Positions 62,868-64,000 of a stretch of 64,000 bases of DNA are shown here, piece by piece. Every line of letters starts with the position of its first letter. Within the stretch, counting starts at the first letter, position 1. The stretch is from Verrucomicrobiota bacterium JB022 (GTDB lineage Bacteria > Verrucomicrobiota > Verrucomicrobiia > Opitutales > Oceanipulchritudinaceae). Made by a program: the position numbers and the translations under genes. The stretch is from positions 243,218 through 307,217 of the forward strand of contig JAUTCQ010000012.1 in NCBI GenBank assembly GCA_030673845.1. The letters are read 5' to 3'. Below the pieces are notes generated by a model. It did not search any database and was not told the DNA's origin. It was given only the letters and a program-made list of their open reading frames with translations.

Positions 62868-64000
62868 ATGTTACCCACCCTGCGCTCACTCTTCATCACC
62901 GGGTTGCTGGCGGCCAGCGCGTACGCCGAAGTCCGCCTGCCCTCGATCTTTGGCGACCACATGGTCATCCAGCGCGACAGCGAGCTGGTCGTGTGGGGGC
63001 GCGCCAAGGCTCTCGAAAAAGTCACTGTCCGCCCGAGCTGGACGGACGAGATCTTTACCTACGATACGCCATCGAACGGCCAGTGGCGGGTGACGATCCC
63101 GACGCCGTCGGCGGGTGGCCCGCACCGGCTGGTGGTCGAGGGCTATAATCGGATTGAGCTCAACGACATTCTCGCCGGCGAAGTCTGGCTTGCGTCGGGG
63201 CAGTCCAACATGGAGTGGACGGCGATGAGCGGGATCGAGCAGCGCGACGAGGCCATCGCCACCGCCGATTATCCACAGATCCGCCTCTTCACCGCCCAGC
63301 AGGCGACGGCCGAGCATCGGCAATACGATGTGGATGGCGCGTGGCAGGTGACGACGCCCGACAGCATGCGCTATTTCAGCGCTGTAGCCTACTTCTTTGG
63401 TCGTGAGCTACATGAAGAGCTGCAGGTGCCGGTGGGCCTCATCTCCAGCAGCTGGGGCGGCACGCCGGCAGAGGTCTGGACGGTGCCCGAAAAGATCGAG
63501 AGCGATCCTGCCTTGTTGCAAGCCGCCGAAGCACTCGAGCCCGTGCCGTGGGGCCCGGTAGCCCGTGGCGTAGCCTATCACGCGATGATCGAGCCGCTGA
63601 TCCCTTACCGTATCCGTGGCACGCTCTGGTATCAGGGCGAAGGCAATGTCGGCCACGCCGAGACCTACGACGAGCTGATGGAAGCACTGGTGGGGGGCTG
63701 GCGCGAGCAGTGGGGCTACGATTTCCCGTTCTTCTGGGCGCAGATCGCACCGTGGAAGGGTTACGGCGAATACCCCTCCGGCGCGGAACTGCGGGACGCA
63801 CAGCGCCGGGCCTTGCGCATCCCGGAAAGCGGCATGGTCGTAACGCATGATATTGGCGACCTCGACGATATCCACCCGCGTAACAAGCACGACGTGGGGC
63901 ATCGCTTTGCCCTGCTCGCGCTCGACCAGGTGTATGGCAAGGATGTCGTCTCGTCGGGCCCGCTTTACCGCCAGATGCGAGTGCGCAGAGACGCCATCGA
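62868..64000 (+). CDS. Sialate O-acetylesterase-like SGNH esterase, 3'-truncated
   Basis: Open from the ATG at 62868 to the window end (377 codons visible). Signal peptide ending ASAYA, a beta-sandwich start (LPSIFGDHMVIQRD), then the SGNH domain: Ser113 in LASGQSNMEW, the Gly/Asn oxyanion region SSSWGGTPAEVW, LWYQGEGN and the catalytic Asp/His block DIHPRNKHDVGHR. Removes acetyl groups from carbohydrate polymers such as acetylated xylan, or from sialic acid. Spacing of 10 bp to the GH1 gene and an AAGGCGG ribosome-binding site suggest one operon. Confidence 0.92.
   Translation, partial: MLPTLRSLFITGLLAASAYAEVRLPSIFGDHMVIQRDSELVVWGRAKALEKVTVRPSWTDEIFTYDTPSNGQWRVTIPTPSAGGPHRLVVEGYNRIELNDILAGEVWLASGQSNMEWTAMSGIEQRDEAIATADYPQIRLFTAQQATAEHRQYDVDGAWQVTTPDSMRYFSAVAYFFGRELHEELQVPVGLISSSWGGTPAEVWTVPEKIESDPALLQAAEALEPVPWGPVARGVAYHAMIEPLIPYRIRGTLWYQGEGNVGHAETYDELMEALVGGWREQWGYDFPFFWAQIAPWKGYGEYPSGAELRDAQRRALRIPESGMVVTHDIGDLDDIHPRNKHDVGHRFALLALDQVYGKDVVSSGPLYRQMRVRRDAI

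Overview
The window is about 64 kb of GC-rich (roughly 63-65%) chromosomal DNA from a Gram-negative bacterium. The outer-membrane genes (TamA/TamB, MipA/OmpV), a complete Yej-type ABC importer, glycosidases with a sialate O-acetylesterase, two hybrid or PAS-type kinases, and the general protein character suggest Verrucomicrobiota, probably Opitutae. This is an inference from gene content; there is no rRNA here to prove it. I see no prophage, integron, CRISPR array or transposase. The genes are densely packed and look like a chromosomal core with a few accessory cassettes.

Layout. 1-4.5 kb: end of an MBL-fold hydrolase, pyruvate kinase, and a TrkH/KtrB potassium transporter behind a cyclic-di-AMP (ydaO-type) riboswitch, with two small-protein genes further upstream. 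4.6-10.5 kb: a solitary GspF-like protein, an AraC regulator, an SDR, a thioesterase, a voltage-gated K+ channel, a small exported protein and a ChuW/HutW-like radical SAM enzyme. 10.6-14.5 kb: an rRNA/tRNA methyltransferase, then guaB followed closely by a P-loop RNA-kinase-like gene overlapping a Thg1-like 3'-5' polymerase gene. 14.5-20.5 kb: a large hybrid histidine kinase, a Cache chemoreceptor and tRNA-His. 20.7-28.3 kb: amylomaltase and the TamB/TamA pair. 28.3-34.4 kb: a membrane protein, MipA/OmpV with a divergent MarR regulator, a stand-alone receiver, a CAP-domain exoprotein and glycyl-tRNA synthetase. 34.5-42.2 kb: a Bax-inhibitor-1 protein, a cluster of short palindromes, a PlsC/acyl-ligase fusion, a PAS kinase, purH and a membrane protein. 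42.3-47.5 kb: hpt, an OvoA-type methyltransferase, NhaC, a CYP152 peroxygenase and truA. 47.5-55 kb: an AHSA1/ArsR pair with twin operators and the yejABEF operon, whose gaps hold a dispersed inverted-repeat family. 55-58.7 kb: a LOV blue-light histidine kinase, a LytTR response regulator and a two-domain fasciclin protein. 58.8-64 kb: MscS, GH27 alpha-galactosidase, GH1 beta-glucosidase and a truncated sialate O-acetylesterase.

The most interesting units are: (i) the LOV kinase / LytTR regulator / fasciclin group, where the fasciclin promoter carries a perfect 9-bp direct repeat with a 12-bp spacer, the geometry of LytTR sites, suggesting light-controlled adhesion; (ii) the kinase/Thg1-like pair behind guaB, a candidate RNA 5'-end repair cassette, in a genome whose tRNA-His already encodes G-1; (iii) the c-di-AMP riboswitch on the K+ transporter with a 14-bp inverted repeat that swallows the start codon; and (iv) two non-coding repeat families (palindrome cluster at 35.4-35.6 kb; inverted repeats inside the yej operon).
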